Numbered from the stretch's first letter, positions 49,079-61,751 are shown. The stretch is DNA of 64,000 bases from Kuschelorhynchus macadamiae (GCA_030620095.1 JAUTXW010002448.1:318501-382500); one strand, 5' to 3'. Program-made: numbers and translations. Notes: generated by a model from the sequence alone, not told the origin.

Positions 49079-49440
49079 AATCACCCTACGAGATTTTTGC
49101 AGATATTTGCGTTTAGGGTCCCTAGAACTCAAAAAGCATATTCTCCCCTTTCAGTCGCTTTGTCGGTCTCTCGGTCTGTTGGTTCGTCGGTCTGTCGACC
49201 TGTCTATACATAACTCAAAAGCTACATTTCCGATTAACTTCAAATTTTGAGCAAAAATCGAGGGTTATATGGAGATGTAATGATAACATTTTGGTAAAAA
49301 TCTAAGCGTTATATAAAGGTAAAATTTTGGCTTTAAAGCAATTATGGCGAAACAAAATCGTCGCCTAAAAAATTTTACTGCTAGAAAACTACTTGAACTA
49401 AAATTTTGCACAAAAATTAAGTGTTAAACAGACATAAACT
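49079..49440. repeat. Dispersed repeat copy with GTCGGTCTGT core
   Basis: Ordered segments are ATCACCCTACGAGATTTTTG, TTTAGGGTCCCTAGAACTC, a pyrimidine-rich GTCGGTCTCTCGGTCTG run (49155-49205), ATAACTCAAAAGCTACATTT, and repeated CAAATTTTGAGCAAAAAT-type phrases. Same family as 28570-29241 but inverted. Confidence 0.7.
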
Positions 49441-49449
49441 CATAAAATC

Positions 49450-50530
49450 CTAGTTCGAATCCTATAGAGCAAAACTAAAGGAAGGCCTAATAGAAATGCT
49501 TAAGTATTCGGTATAATTCATTTTCAGTAGTAATAAACAAGTGCAAAAAAAAATCCGGAAAAAATCGAAAAAAAAATTCAGCACCTCAATAAAGCCGATT
49601 GATTCATTGACTGTGTGTACGAATGCTTTTATTTAAAGAAAACTTTCGCTGTTTTCTACTGTTTCTATTCAAGGAGTGCTTGGATGTTGTCATGGTAACG
49701 CTTGGAATAACATGCATCGTTCGGAATGGCCATTCCAAAGTTACATTTACATGTTTAATGATAGCCGTATTAGATTTCCTTATTTGGCGTTTTAATGCAC
49801 AATTTTTTATGCTCCCAATTAATAATATTAATGAATCGAACTATAAATGGGTAATATGAGAAATTTTACATGTGTCGTGCGTAACAAGTTAACAAAGTTT
49901 TATCGGTTTGTATGACATTGACAGAAGCGAAAATTGCACGAACCTACTTTTGATGGAAGAAAATTAATAAGGACATAATTTGTTTTTTATTGACTATATA
50001 AATAAAGTTAAAAAAATAAATAATAACAATATAATAAAAATAAATTAAAACATTTGGTAATTTAGCCTTTATCCACAATTTCCTACGTAAAAAAGTTCAC
50101 CACACAGAGATTACATATTTTATATAGTACCAAATAAATATATACATATATAAACTGCGTTATGTATACGTATTCTGGACAAGGAAGTTGAGGTTAAGGC
50201 GAATTTACCGATTTTTTGTTTTTTATATTTAATATCTAATGTAATTTTTTGTTATTTGGTCAATTATTGATTGTATTATTAATACACTATAATAATATAT
50301 ATAGCCTATACATCATATGGTGAAAGTACCGAAATCGCAAACAAAGCTGAAACATTTAATTGGATATATTCGACGTTTTAGAGTCCGTGAGCGTAGAACT
50401 TTCATTTTTTTAAGGGGTGTAAAGACGCAAATGAAGATCCGAAAAATGATCAAGCAACCCCATGAATAAAAAAATAATCAAAAACTGATGAAACATATCC
50501 AACTTTATTTTTTTGTACATAAAAATATTT
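49450..50530. other. AT-rich non-coding stretch, no gene seen
   Basis: An ORF at 49623-49859 plus has no recognised motif. A phrase around 50190-50230 (AATTTACCGATTTTTT) recurs near 46300-46320, suggesting another low-level repeat. Confidence 0.4.
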
Positions 50531-50537
50531 TTTCAAC

Positions 50538-51494
50538 TATACAGGGTAGCCCTAGGAGGATGACAACCACCTGAAAATAAAAAAAAATTAATACCGAAGC
50601 TTTCCCAAAAAACAGTTTATCACGGCAGATTTCTTTTATTTCTTTGTATTTGTACACACACATATATATATATTTATATATAGACTCCAAGTAAAAAAAA
50701 ACAAAATAAATGTACAAAGCTTAAGTTTAAATTTAAAGTGTAGGTGTTTTTTTAAGATTATTTTGTTATTTGAGCCAAATTAATTTTTCTTTTGGTTTTC
50801 GAGGTATAGGAGGTTTTTAATAGAAAAATGATTTTTTTTCAACCAAGAAGTTTGGACATATTTTTTTAAATAATAAAACATTTTTAATACTTTACATTAA
50901 TTTACAATTAACAATGATATCATTAAAATAGGTCTAGATTAGAAATGTAAACTTCTTTCATTTCTTTTATTTCTTCTTGGCGCCGCGACGCCTGAACTGA
51001 TGACAGCCTCAATTTTCTTTTAGATAAATATAATTACATGTTACTGAATTAAATAACCCTGTTTACTAAAGTGTTCACACTTCCAAGTGCTTGCAATGAT
51101 TTTGTCTTTTCTTGCCGTCGCGTCGCTTAAAATTGTGACCGAGTGTGATAATTACATTTTAACCTATCAAATAAAAGCTTTTTACCAAAGTTTGATATCT
51201 GCTAATTCCCGAAATAAAGGCGATTAAAGTTAAAAGTGAACTGCACTGAACTCTGTATAAATTGTGGTGACAACATGAAACTGTTTTTGCAAACCATAGG
51301 ACACATTTACAAGGCAAGTATTAATTATTGTTATATGGATTTTTAAGTTGTTGCTAAGATTCTTGTACGAAAATCCAACAATAAATAATTACTGTTACGC
51401 CACTAGTGATATTAATTACGAAAATATTTATTAAAAATTACGACTGCAACGATTACAAAAATAATTATTTAAAACTTTCGAAGCACCCTGTATA
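50538..51494. mobile_element. Candidate TA-inserting miniature element
   Basis: TATACAGGGT at 50538-50547 is matched by its reverse complement ACCCTGTATA at 51485-51494. Both ends have a TA at the tip, as expected for a TA target. Similarity beyond 10 bp is poor. The interior is mostly AT-rich with a GC-rich pocket (GCCGCGACGCC near 50980 and CCGTCGCGTCGC near 51115). No transposase. The pairing of these two tips is uncertain. Confidence 0.3.
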
Positions 51495-51499
51495 TATTC

Positions 51500-54400
51500 T
51501 ATATAAAAACATTTATATATACTTTTTTTATACCTTGCACTCCACTGGCTATCTGAAAAAAGTGAATTAAAAACTATAGTACAAATCAAACAGAAAGCAA
51601 GGAAATAGTATATTAAATATAAAGGTCAGTAGTAAGTGTTCTTTACTGGTTGAGGATGCCTTTGGAGATCGAGATGGAGTCAAGATCTCCAAACCAGTAA
51701 AAAAACTGAATGACCGTAGTGCTTGTGACGTTTTCTACACCCTTAAATATTAAATAAATTCAATTAAAACCAAAGGAATTTAAAACTGACGATTACTTAG
51801 AAAACGCATGACAAGTAGGATGTTGCGCCATTATTCCCGAGAAGTCCAAGGACAGATATGATAAAATCATCAGGCTTGCTTTTCACAGCGTGGTATAACA
51901 AAAAAAAAGGAAAATACTACAGAATAGGTAATGCTAGTCTATTTTGTTTCAAGAAATGAAATCCTAAAGTCTCCAGGAAGTTTATGGGCTGCATACTATA
52001 TGCGTAAAGCTACAATATTTTTGCATAAAGTTGTTGATATTTCAAAATGTGCTACGGTAACTACTTTCCTAAAGAGGAAAAACATTGAATATTAAGTAAA
52101 AAAATCAAGAATCTTCACTAGAGAATACATGTTCGAGTTTTTAAATAATTTTCTTGATGGAATTTATTTAAATATAGAAAAATATGACATTAAATGACAT
52201 TGAAAATCAAGTTGAGTTTAATATTGTCAGTTTTACACACACTGAAATCTCGTATATCACGAACTTTCACAGTAATAAATCAAAGAAACGAGACATTTAA
52301 TTATTTGGAATTTTATAGAAAATATCTAGCACTACGTCCCAAAACAGGCAGTCAGCTAATTTATTTTTAGCGATGATAGGTGGGGAGGTTACGAATTAGG
52401 TAGTGGGGCGAGATACCATAAAGAGTTGGCGCAGTAAAATTGCATAGTGCTTAAATTTGTCGAGTCCCTCAACTTATACCAGACCCACATTCCGACGAAG
52501 TTCTGTTACTATACTCTAACTGCGAGATACATCGAAGTGGAAAATAAAAATTAAATTTTAAACAAGATTTTACATGAGAATCCTTGAGGAAGTTCTATGG
52601 CGACAAAAAGTGATATCGCCGCACAGAGGATTAGTACAATCCCAACTGTACTATCAACAGAAAGAAAGGTTGTTTTAAACTCGAATTCTATTGCTTCAAT
52701 ACATTTTAATAATTGTTCAAATTGTAATTTAAATTTAGTGCTTAATAAAAATTGATTTTTATAGTTTAATATTTATTAGTTACCATCTCCTGATCGGTAC
52801 GTAATCACTGACCTATCCCTAATGTGTAAAAGTCACTTACAAATGTTTTATCAAAATGTTAAGTAAACTAAACTTTATCAATACGTAAGCTTTGGAAATT
52901 CAGATAGTTTTAAAATTGCAAAAACGGTTAGAGATGTGGCTCATAGCACTTCAATGGCTTATAAATCATGGCATATGCCAGAGCCTCAAATTAAATTTTT
53001 AAATTAACCTTTTTACACATGTCTTTCCTACGCCCTGTATAACTGGCTAAACCATTACAACCGGTCTGTAATATCAGCAGCAAGTGCTTAAAGTGCATCT
53101 TTTATATCTCCAAAACTAAAATCAAAATATAAAGAAACAGGAAAGTAACAGATGTTTAAAAATTGACAAAAACTATTCGTCCTACTTAGAAGTATGAGAA
53201 ACTGTATTTGAATTGTCAAATTTTATGTTAGCCAATGCTAATATTGAGAGCTGTGCCATTTCACAACGACCTGTGTGAAGTAGTGAGTTTAATAAATTCG
53301 AAATATCTGCATCAGGCAAAGCGCAAATGTTACAAAGCAACAAAATTACCTGGAGTAAACTAAATTGGTAGGATCTGTACTCAGTTCTGGACTTAACCTG
53401 GGACACACTGCATACAGTTGTTCTTGTCATGCCCGGACATCTTAAAATCAATAGTCAAAGAAAAATCTTGGGATAGAGGATATTATCCTTAAACTTTTAA
53501 AGATATGTTATGTGGTTATCCAAAGTATAACGGGTTCGATAACTTTTTATATCAAATAAAACTTTATATAATTTGTTACATACAAACTTAAGTACTGTAA
53601 TTACCCAGTAAATAAAAAATGTATTTTATTTAAATTATAAATTTCATCTCCCATTTACGAAATATATAGAGGCAAATTAAAGAGAATCTTCCTTTGAAGG
53701 GCAGTTAAAAAAATTCATGATAATTTACTGGGATACGTATAGGAAATGCATGCAAAAATTATCTAACGATTTTAACTTGGATTTTAGCCTCTTTTGCTAC
53801 TTAGATACTAGATCTCAAAAATCACAATATATCGAATTACTTTAACACCTTTAAAATAAAAACATAATTAGTCGAAAGCGTTGTGCTATAATTTTGGATT
53901 TGGATGATATACACGTTATATAGACAGACCTTTTTGTTTCATTACTTTTGCAAGTGTACACAGCTTTTTAAGTTTTAGACGTCCATTATAAATATTATAA
54001 TCAGGTGCTTACTAAGACGCTTGAATGTTCTTCTCATCTCAAATGCGACCTTACTGAACCAATATCGATTTACATATTATTCTATTCCACATCTCGAGAC
54101 ACATTACCAATACATAAATATGTAATACCCTCTCCATTCAGATATAATTAAAGCGAGTAATCAGCATAAACCACTGCAATGAATATTAAAGCAATATTCG
54201 GAATACGTATTTAATGTAAAGCATCTCATCCACTAGATGTAAGTTAGATGAAGCTTTGATATTATGGTACATATTTCGGTTAATTATATTGCAGAGAGCA
54301 AATAAATCACACACTTTTCAAAATAAAAATCGTATTCGTCTAATTGGCACTTGATAAAAGATTGTTAAGAGAAGGAAATATTTATACGGCAGTTTTAAGT

Positions 54401-56205
54401 ATGGTAATTGCAATATTTTGTCATAAACGTCTCTAACAAAAATAATATAAACTAAAAGACATTAAAAAATACTTGTTATTTGATTATTTCAGTTGAAAAT
54501 TATTAGTTCTGTAGTATAAAACATCGTATTTTAATATTTCAAGTTTTACAGTTTTTTTATACATTATAATAAAAGCATCATTTAATTTAAATATAAACCG
54601 AGATTACCGGTAGTAAACGATTTAAAATTTTTAATATTAATTAAGTAAGTAATATCAATTTTAAAGCACGACTCTAAAAGTTGCAACTTGTACAGGATTT
54701 TATAATGTTTTGGCATACGCAAGAAAAGTATAAAAAAATATTTTTAAAAAAATGGTTTCGATTTTTGTAACGTATATACAAAAAACCTAAAACATTAATT
54801 TTTTGTTTTGCAAGTATTATATTTGCCTATTTGGTTCAGCCATCGACACCCAATCGCAACAACACAAACATTTAATCCAGTCGACAATTTCCATTAAATT
54901 CATTCTCTTCATCTAATCTGTTTTCGATTCCCTGTCGACCTGCCGCTTTCTACTTTTGACTTAGTCTTCCTAATCTATAAACAATTTATTTGTCTAATCA
55001 TTTTTATTTTACTTAGACTACTACTCTGAAATGGTTTATAAAATCGCAACAATAATAATTATATTTAGGTATGCAGACTTGGACGACTTAATAAGCCAGA
55101 ACCAAGCCACATAGTTTTTTATACTCCTCCTTTTTGTTACTTGCCTTTAAACGTAAATCTGATAAATATATTTAATTTAAAATTTTTAACTTAATGTTTC
55201 TCCTCTTTTCTCCGAAAGATATCATTTAACCCTTCAATAGCTAATAATTTTTAATTATATCTTGAAGTAGGATAAAATATCCCCATACACATTATATTCA
55301 GGCCTTGGATATGTGAATTTCTTTAGACGATTCCGGCTTAAAAACAATGCCAACTAATTTCTATCGCAAATATTAATAGTTTTATTAAAAATGTGATTGG
55401 CCCCTAAAATTTGAGCTAATTTACATGCTAGGGAAATAATTTGCTTTTTTGGTCTGAAACAATATCTTTGAATTTTTTGTATGTATAATAAAGTTTTTGT
55501 TCCCGTTACCTAGCCCTAGAATACAGTGAGAGGGTATGCCAAATGATTTTTCCATAGTAATTGCTGGAAACTTTTTTCTTAAGATAGACCGTATGTAAAC
55601 TGTACAGTTAACACTCACGACAAACGATTGACAAGTACTGTATTTGACGCTACTAGCTAAGAGCCAACGCATTTGAGTTAGCGGTCAACTCTATATCATG
55701 TAAATCCATTAGAAAATATATTCTAATTACAGATCGTATAAATGTCAAGCATATTATTCTACATTCTGTAAGTCAAGAGAGAGGAACAAATGGATGATAG
55801 GAAGATAAAAAGGGTGGTTAAACTAACTTTCTTACTGAAAGTTTTCAAAAGATGAGCAGCATATTTAAATATATTCTGCAATGTTTACTCATAAATTTTT
55901 TTACAAAAGGCATATTTCAATGTTGTGAGTATAGAGGATATCCATTCGGAGAACATAAACTAAAGTTATGTTCCCACAGTTTTCTCTAAAGATAATAAAA
56001 TAATTATTATTATTTTGTTTTAAAAGGCAATTTTTAGCTCAACGGTCTCCAAGAACTTACCCGAAATTAACAAATTTTTGCCCATCAGGCTTTAACACTT
56101 CCTGTCAAAGTACTTAAGGCTATAGATCTCGTTTGAAACAATATTGAAATACATCATTTTACCAGGATTCTTTTTAGATGAGTTTTTTTTTTAAAAACTC
56201 ACCTT
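51500..56205. other. Long non-coding stretch, no gene seen
   Basis: No recognisable coding exon in 4.7 kb. Minus-strand open frames at 53182-53451 (89 codons) and 55421-55672 (83 codons) show no family motifs and lack convincing splice or start context. A lone TATACAGGGC tip (reverse strand) lies near 53040. The rest is AT-rich background. Confidence 0.45.
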
Positions 56206-56207
56206 CG

Positions 56208-56250
56208 CGTCGCACAGTGATTCGATCTGTACATGCTAGACGGCGAAAAA
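56208..56250 (+). repeat. Transib left end with target duplication
   Basis: Target duplication CGTCG at 56208-56212, heptamer CACAGTG at 56213-56219, 23 bp spacer, then GCGAAAAAT at 56243-56251. Five of nine positions of that last block agree with the V(D)J nonamer consensus ACAAAAACC. Confidence 0.9.
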
Positions 56251-57143
56251 TATTTTACAAGTTGAATTCATTATTTTTATTTAAATATGAGATATAATGT
56301 ATTTAATAAGTCGTTATTTAGCATTTTGATAAGAAATACTGAATATAGGATTATACAGGGTGTCCCAATAGTGTATGCTCGGTTGATATGTTAATAACGG
56401 CTAGTCATAGATACAAAAATTAAATAGAAAAGGTACAGCAACATAAGCTGCACAATCTAAAATTATTTTCATTTATACAGGATGTCAAAAAAATCTGTAC
56501 TAAATCAAAATTGCTGTTTTTATGGTGCACCCTGTTTATGTTTTCTAATTTGAATTCTACGAAATTATCAACACGTTTAATTATTATTTTGTTCAATAAT
56601 GTACAACACAGAAAAATAAAAATACATAATTTTCAAAAATACCCTATACAGGGTGTCCCGAAATTACATTGTCATACTTCAATAGGGTATCCTTCATCGA
56701 AAAAATACTAGTTTGTCATATAAACAGGATTGTTTTATTTGTGTTTTTAATAACTGTCATAATAAGCCAGATTTTTGAACAAGAATCGGTATCTGAGGTT
56801 GTTTCACAAAAGTGAACATTTTATGTTATAGGTAATGACTTTATCTTGTGGAGGACAGTACCTATTATGGCCTATTATGGGAGCTATTAAAATAAAATAA
56901 AAAAAATCCTTGACATCCTGTATTTCAAGCACAAAGCTTTTTCGGACCTATGTTTACATGATAAACTAGTAATTTGGATGTAGAATACGCTATTTAAGAA
57001 TGACAGTCTGATTTTGGAACTTACACATATACACATGTTTTTATACACATAACAAAAGTTTCATAATGTCAATTATTGTTCAAAACAATAAACTATTCGA
57101 ATAAACTACAGAAATATCTATAACTAGGTACCTATTTAAAAAA

Positions 57144-58664
57144 TTAAAAATCGTCAACACTTCCCTCGATTGAGCTTTCAGAGCTGTCTGGTTCAAAAGA
57201 ATTTTCATTTACTTCTGACTCTCTGATTGGTGACGTACCGCGTTCTTGGAGTCTTACTAAAAAGGGCAATACATTTTCAGGGAACGTTCTTAAACTCGCA
57301 ATAGGTTCTTCACGGTACGAACCAATCAAAGGGTCAGAAGTAATGAGTAGCATATTAAAAAGGTCTGTATTTGTATTTAATCTAGATGTTTTTCGTGTAT
57401 GTGCCAATCGAAAACGTCTGCAATCTTTATTGCGAGCCTCTTGGGCTTCCTCAGACAGTTGTCCGATTGGCACAATACACTCCCTAATAACATCTACTGC
57501 ATGTGTCAATATTTTATGAATACTTACAGGCATTGAATACCAATTATATAAACTTATGTACATTTTCTTAGTCTCTAACAAAAAAATATTGAATAATTCT
57601 AAATTTAAGTCATAACACAATATAACACAAAACATAAAAACGCTCTGTGGCCAGAGCTACCGTCTCCACCCCATTTACAAATTAGAGATAGTGTACTTCC
57701 GTCAGATACCTTATCGATAATGGTTGAAGCTATTGCTTTTAGTAGACGTTGGAAAGTGTGATTAGCCAACGCTTATAAATTAATACTGGCGCTAACTTCA
57801 TCTACATCAATTACATTATTTGAAGGAATACATTCACTTTTCATTTTTCTTAGGCAGTATAGCGATGGGTACAAATTGTGTCCTTTTTCTAAAGCTTTTT
57901 TTCTTAATATTTTATATTTATTATGGGTTAATCCTAAGTCGATATATAAGCCAAGTGCTTCTTCGCCAGAATAAGTTTGCAATGATTTAGCTTTTTCTAT
58001 CAGTTTTTGAATTTCTTTTGCTTTATTATTGGATTCAGAAGCCGTTTTTAGGAGGACTGCTGAAGTTCTACTGCCATTAGCTCGTGCAGACATTTGTGCT
58101 GCGTATTTTAATTCAGCTAAAGACGTCGATTCAACGAGATCGCGCACCTTGGTACGTTTGGTCCGTTCGCTACAGTTTTCGAATGATTTTTGTGGTCTCC
58201 CTGGGCCACCAATATGTTCATTATTTTTATCAGAATTATTGTCTTCATTTATATTTTTGAAAATAAAATAGTTTGCCAACCAATCTTGATATTTGATTAA
58301 AAATCTAAAAAAGCGAATATTTTGTTTTTTTATGTATGAAGCAGATTATTTTTAGACACACTGAATTATAACGATTTTTTTCTTTTAGGATGGGAGTGTG
58401 CTATAGTAATGTCAATATTTCGGAACGAAATGTGAGAAAGTTGAAAAAAATAATATAAGTTTGATAAGTTCACCTTTCTTTTCTGCAGCCAGCCGACTTC
58501 CATTTTTTCTCAATTTTCGAAGAAAACAACTTTATTTGGGTTTTTAAACCACTTGATATATCCGTTGAAATATTTTGTAAATTAAAAGCTTCTAAAAGGA
58601 ACTGATATAAGCGGTTGTTTTTTTCATTTTTTGGATGAGAACACCAAACATCCAAATAAGCCAT
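57144..58664 (-). pseudogene. Transib transposase (RAG1-like DDE), decayed
   Basis: Exon 1 (58664-58474) starts MAYLDVWCSHPKNEKNNRLY and ends KWKSAGCRKER across a clean intron (58473-58305, GT..AG). Exon 2 begins FLIKYQDWLANY and continues with GGPGRPQKSFENCSERTKR, LAELKYAAQMSARANGS and EEALGLYIDLGLTHNKYKIL. A TAA at 57773-57775 interrupts it. The same frame then gives HTFQRLLKAIASTI and KWGGDGSSGH, whose Asp (codon 57662-57664) is the first catalytic position. The C-terminal frame (57635-57144) has HKILTHAVDVI, IGQLSEEAQEARNK and RRFR. Aligned to RAG1 HKTLAH and IGAWASEGNESGNK, the second Glu of SEE (codon 57447-57449) corresponds to E962. Only about 71 codons separate D and E, against 362 residues in RAG1, so the segment with the second Asp is deleted. 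Confidence 0.88.
58305..58473 (-). other. Intron of the Transib transposase gene
   Basis: The donor is AAAG followed by GTGAAC and the acceptor is CTTTTTTAG. Splicing joins KWKSAGCRKE-R to FLIKYQDW in frame. This restores a segment that reads continuously in related Transib proteins as far as I recall, and explains the stops seen between the two open frames. Confidence 0.65.
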
Positions 58665-59187
58665 ACGAGAAACTCGGTAATCACCTTCTGAAAAAAAATG
58701 TTTTCAGTATGATGCAAGGCCGTGCGAACATTAAGAATTATGTCAAAAGAAAGCTAAATAATGTAGTTTTAACATATCAAAAAATAACAGGGGTACCTCG
58801 GGATACTCATAATTAGATTTGTTAATAAAATTGAGAATTTAGGTAAGTAAATGTTTTTATCCGCAAAAACTATGTTTATATTTCACCCTGTATAAATTGA
58901 TCAATAATTATCAATCAATGTCAAAAAAGTAGCTCCTACCTTCAAAAATATTGGCCATTTCTTCAACTTGCAAAACTTAGTTTCTCCGTAGAAATATAAT
59001 GAATCCAGATAACACAAATGTAAACAATATACTATCTAATTATCGCTCAATTTATTTCCTCACATTATAACTAAATGCTCGAGGAGAATGTTGACAGATG
59101 TCAATAACAAAACATTATTATGTTGTTATTGGATACCTACCAATAGCTGAGCGTGTCAATGGTTGCTAGATTAACCAATTCTTTTTT

Positions 59188-59224
59188 GCCGTGTAACATA
59201 TATGGATCGAATCACTGTGCGTCG
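59188..59224 (-). repeat. Transib right end with target duplication
   Basis: Reading inward on the minus strand: heptamer CACAGTG (59219-59213), 23 bp spacer, then GCAAAAAAG (six of nine positions as in the V(D)J nonamer). The target duplication CGTCG is at 59220-59224. Confidence 0.9.
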
Positions 59225-59229
59225 GTTCA

Positions 59230-59590
59230 ATATTGACATCCTAATATTTTGGCTAAATCTGAGGCGTAGTTTATCAAAAACTCATAGATCGTAGTAGGCG
59301 CAGTTATCCATAGAAGCCCAAAACTTTCTCGAGATACTAACCTTCATGATATATTGGCTGAATCCAGTTAGTTCTAAACTGCATTTTTACCAATTGGTGA
59401 CATATCAGTAATTTTGTTAGAAACACATAACTTTCCTTATCGCATTGTAGTATTAACAACTAAAAAAACAAAGACATTGTGTGGCAGTTTACTTAAAGCC
59501 AACAAAATAATGTATTTAAATTTTTTAAGATCATGAAAATATAAGTAGAAGTTTTTGAAAGACTTGTCCTATGTTTTTGATATTTGTACG
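59230..59590. other. Non-coding stretch, no gene seen
   Basis: AT-rich background between the Transib element and a miniature element. Confidence 0.45.
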
Positions 59591-59597
59591 TCGATAA

Positions 59598-60218
59598 TAT
59601 ACAGTGTGATGCAGAAATAAGAAAAATTCGTTAAATAATTTTAATTATAAATGTTTATATATACTATTGTCCAAAAACGCATATTTTTCAAGATACAGGA
59701 TGGCAAAGTTTTATTTTTTTTTAGTTATTTTAATGTTCTACTATTTTAAAGATAAATTAGTAAAAATTGGTGCACAAAATACTTTATGTAGGATCTATGA
59801 AACAGTATTATTGTTATTTTGAACAATCTACAGGGAGAATTTTTTGGGGTCCCTGCCCCTTTTAATACCTCAGATTATTTTCTGACGACACTGAGCTTAC
59901 TTGGTAGCTCCGACAAATTCTCTATTTTCTTTATATGCTGCATTGTATAATAGTTATTTCGAAAAATACTATTCCTTAAACATACAATTTCTGTATAAAA
60001 ATCTTTAAATGTGAATAAAAATCTTAAAATTTTTTAGGCTTTTTCCCTCCAATTTGTCATGCACGAAAGAATATTTTGCTAGAGAGATGAAATAAAAAAA
60101 AATAAAACTTTACCAACTTGTATCTTAAAAAAAACATGCAGTTTTGGACGAAAGTATATAGAATTAATTCGAGAATATCACTCTGAAATGTAGGTAATTA
60201 TTTTTGAATCACCTTATA
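59598..60218. mobile_element. TA-inserting miniature inverted-repeat element
   Basis: The outer tips are TATACAGTGTGATGC at 59598 and, reversed, TATAAGGTGATTC at about 60217. Inner inverted arms of about 70 bp (59651-59722 and 60100-60170) are clear, sharing GTCCAAAA, AAGATACA and AAAGTTTTATTTTTTTTT. The ~620 bp element has no coding frame. TA at the tips suggests Tc1/mariner-type mobilisation. Confidence 0.6.
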
Positions 60219-60229
60219 GAAGTAAAGCG

Positions 60230-61735
60230 ATAAAGCAAATACGATAGCTTTATGTGATTCTACAGAAAATGTTAAACATTTCCATGGCGCTTTTCAAAAA
60301 AAAAAATAATATCATTAAAGTTTTGCCTTTCCATTGCTTTTCGTTAAATTTCTATTTCTTTTCGAAGAAAACCGCAAAAACTGTATTTTAAAATTATTAA
60401 GATTATGAGTAGTTCTATTTATTTAATCTTAAATATTTCATCAGCTTTCAGCTCTGTGCGCGTACAAGTGTCAAATAAATTCGTCATTGAAAAAAAATGG
60501 AAGTGCTTATGATTATAATTTTTGATATTTGATACTAAATATGTATTCATTTAACAATTCGTTTCATGGGCTATTTATGAATGTTCATAACTGATCTAAT
60601 GCGATCTGCTCTAGGATACGCAGCTAACTAATTAAAATGGACTACCATGTCTTACTACAGTAGATCAATAAAGGATCTCAAATTCCTTACTGGCCTAATT
60701 ATTTATTATTTATGTATATTTTATGAAATATTACAGAGAATAAAATACGGTATTACCAAACAACTTAAAAATTTATTTTAATATTACCGATAAACGTAAA
60801 TCCTTTTCTACGTGATATAGTTGGAGTAAACTTTTCCAATTAACCAAACTGAAAAGATATGAGTGACCAGACAATTAGTAGCTCTGACAACGTATAATAG
60901 AGTTCAAATCAAATCCATCTCCTCCTAATATACCATTGGTAAAAAATGATAAAATAATAAGAGAAAATAAAACTTTTCAATTGAAAAACCCTTAATATTT
61001 AACCGATAACCTAAATGCCTTTCATTTTTCTAGATCTTCCTACATTCCCAAGTTATTAATACTGTCTCGTCGACTACAATAAATTATGTTAGAACTTCGC
61101 GAAAATATTTTTTTTGCGTAATGAACAGTCAGAAAAACGTTAATTAAAAATTCTACTCGTTTTTTTTGAACGTGCGATTTGAATTGCAAATTAAAATAGC
61201 TTAAATATTTTCCGGAAGCCCGTGTAGATTAGAATTTTAATAAACTACTATTTTTCTGAAAATTGAAATAGTCCGTTTATTTCATTAGTTTCCTACAAAT
61301 TTTTATTAAGTTATTTGATTATTAATGTTGGCCACATTTTTGAAAGCTGTGCTGATATACTCAATACCAGCGAAGAGTCAATAAAACAAGTTTGTAAAAT
61401 TATTGTACTTTTGGGAATGTGCCACATTACGACCTACAGCAGAATTTTGTAGTTTTTTGGAATTATCTCTTGTATTTTTTGATAATTACAGTAAATAATA
61501 TTTTGCTTAAGTTATTCTTTTTTTGTTTTTTGTGATTAAGTAATTTATTTATTTATACGTTCTGGCCAACACAACAGACAGATAATCTGTCCAATAACAG
61601 GTTGACCCAATTTAATCATAAAATATTAAAATGTAATATGCACCTGTCTTAGAGACAAGTAATATATATCGTTTTGACAAAAACTAAAACAATCAATATT
61701 GAAAAAAACTTCTATACCTTTAATTTCCACTATAT
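60230..61735. other. AT-rich non-coding stretch, no gene seen
   Basis: No feature is supportable on either strand. Confidence 0.5.
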
Positions 61736-61751
61736 TACATTAAATCAAGAC

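Larger units (their letters stand above)
56213..59219 (-). mobile_element. Transib transposon (RAG1-related), internally deleted
   Basis: Both ends begin with the heptamer CACAGTG followed by the identical ATTCGATC. The left copy reads inward from 56213 and the right copy inward from 59219. At exactly 23 bp after each heptamer lies an A-rich nonamer-like block (GCGAAAAAT on the left, GCAAAAAAG on the right). This resembles the 23-spacer recombination signal of V(D)J recombination. The element is flanked by a perfect 5 bp GC-rich duplication CGTCG (56208-56212 and 59220-59224), the kind Transib elements make. A Transib-type transposase lies inside on the minus strand. At 3007 bp it lacks part of the catalytic region. 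Confidence 0.93.

Noticed and set aside
51240..51325. ATG-led short frame followed by GCAAGT as a possible noncanonical donor
   Set aside because: The frame is 13 codons long, the donor is the rare GC type, and no partner exon was found.
53182..53451. 89-codon minus-strand open frame
   Set aside because: No family motif and a random-looking composition. An ORF of this length is expected by chance in 64 kb.
55421..55672. 83-codon minus-strand open frame
   Set aside because: Some segments look protein-like, but there is no motif, splice context or neighbour to support it.
56353..58894. TATACAGGGTG tips at both sides of the Transib interior, as if a second nested element
   Set aside because: Only about 10 bases match and further tips of the same type occur between them. 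The span contains the Transib gene, so pairing these two as one element is not supported.
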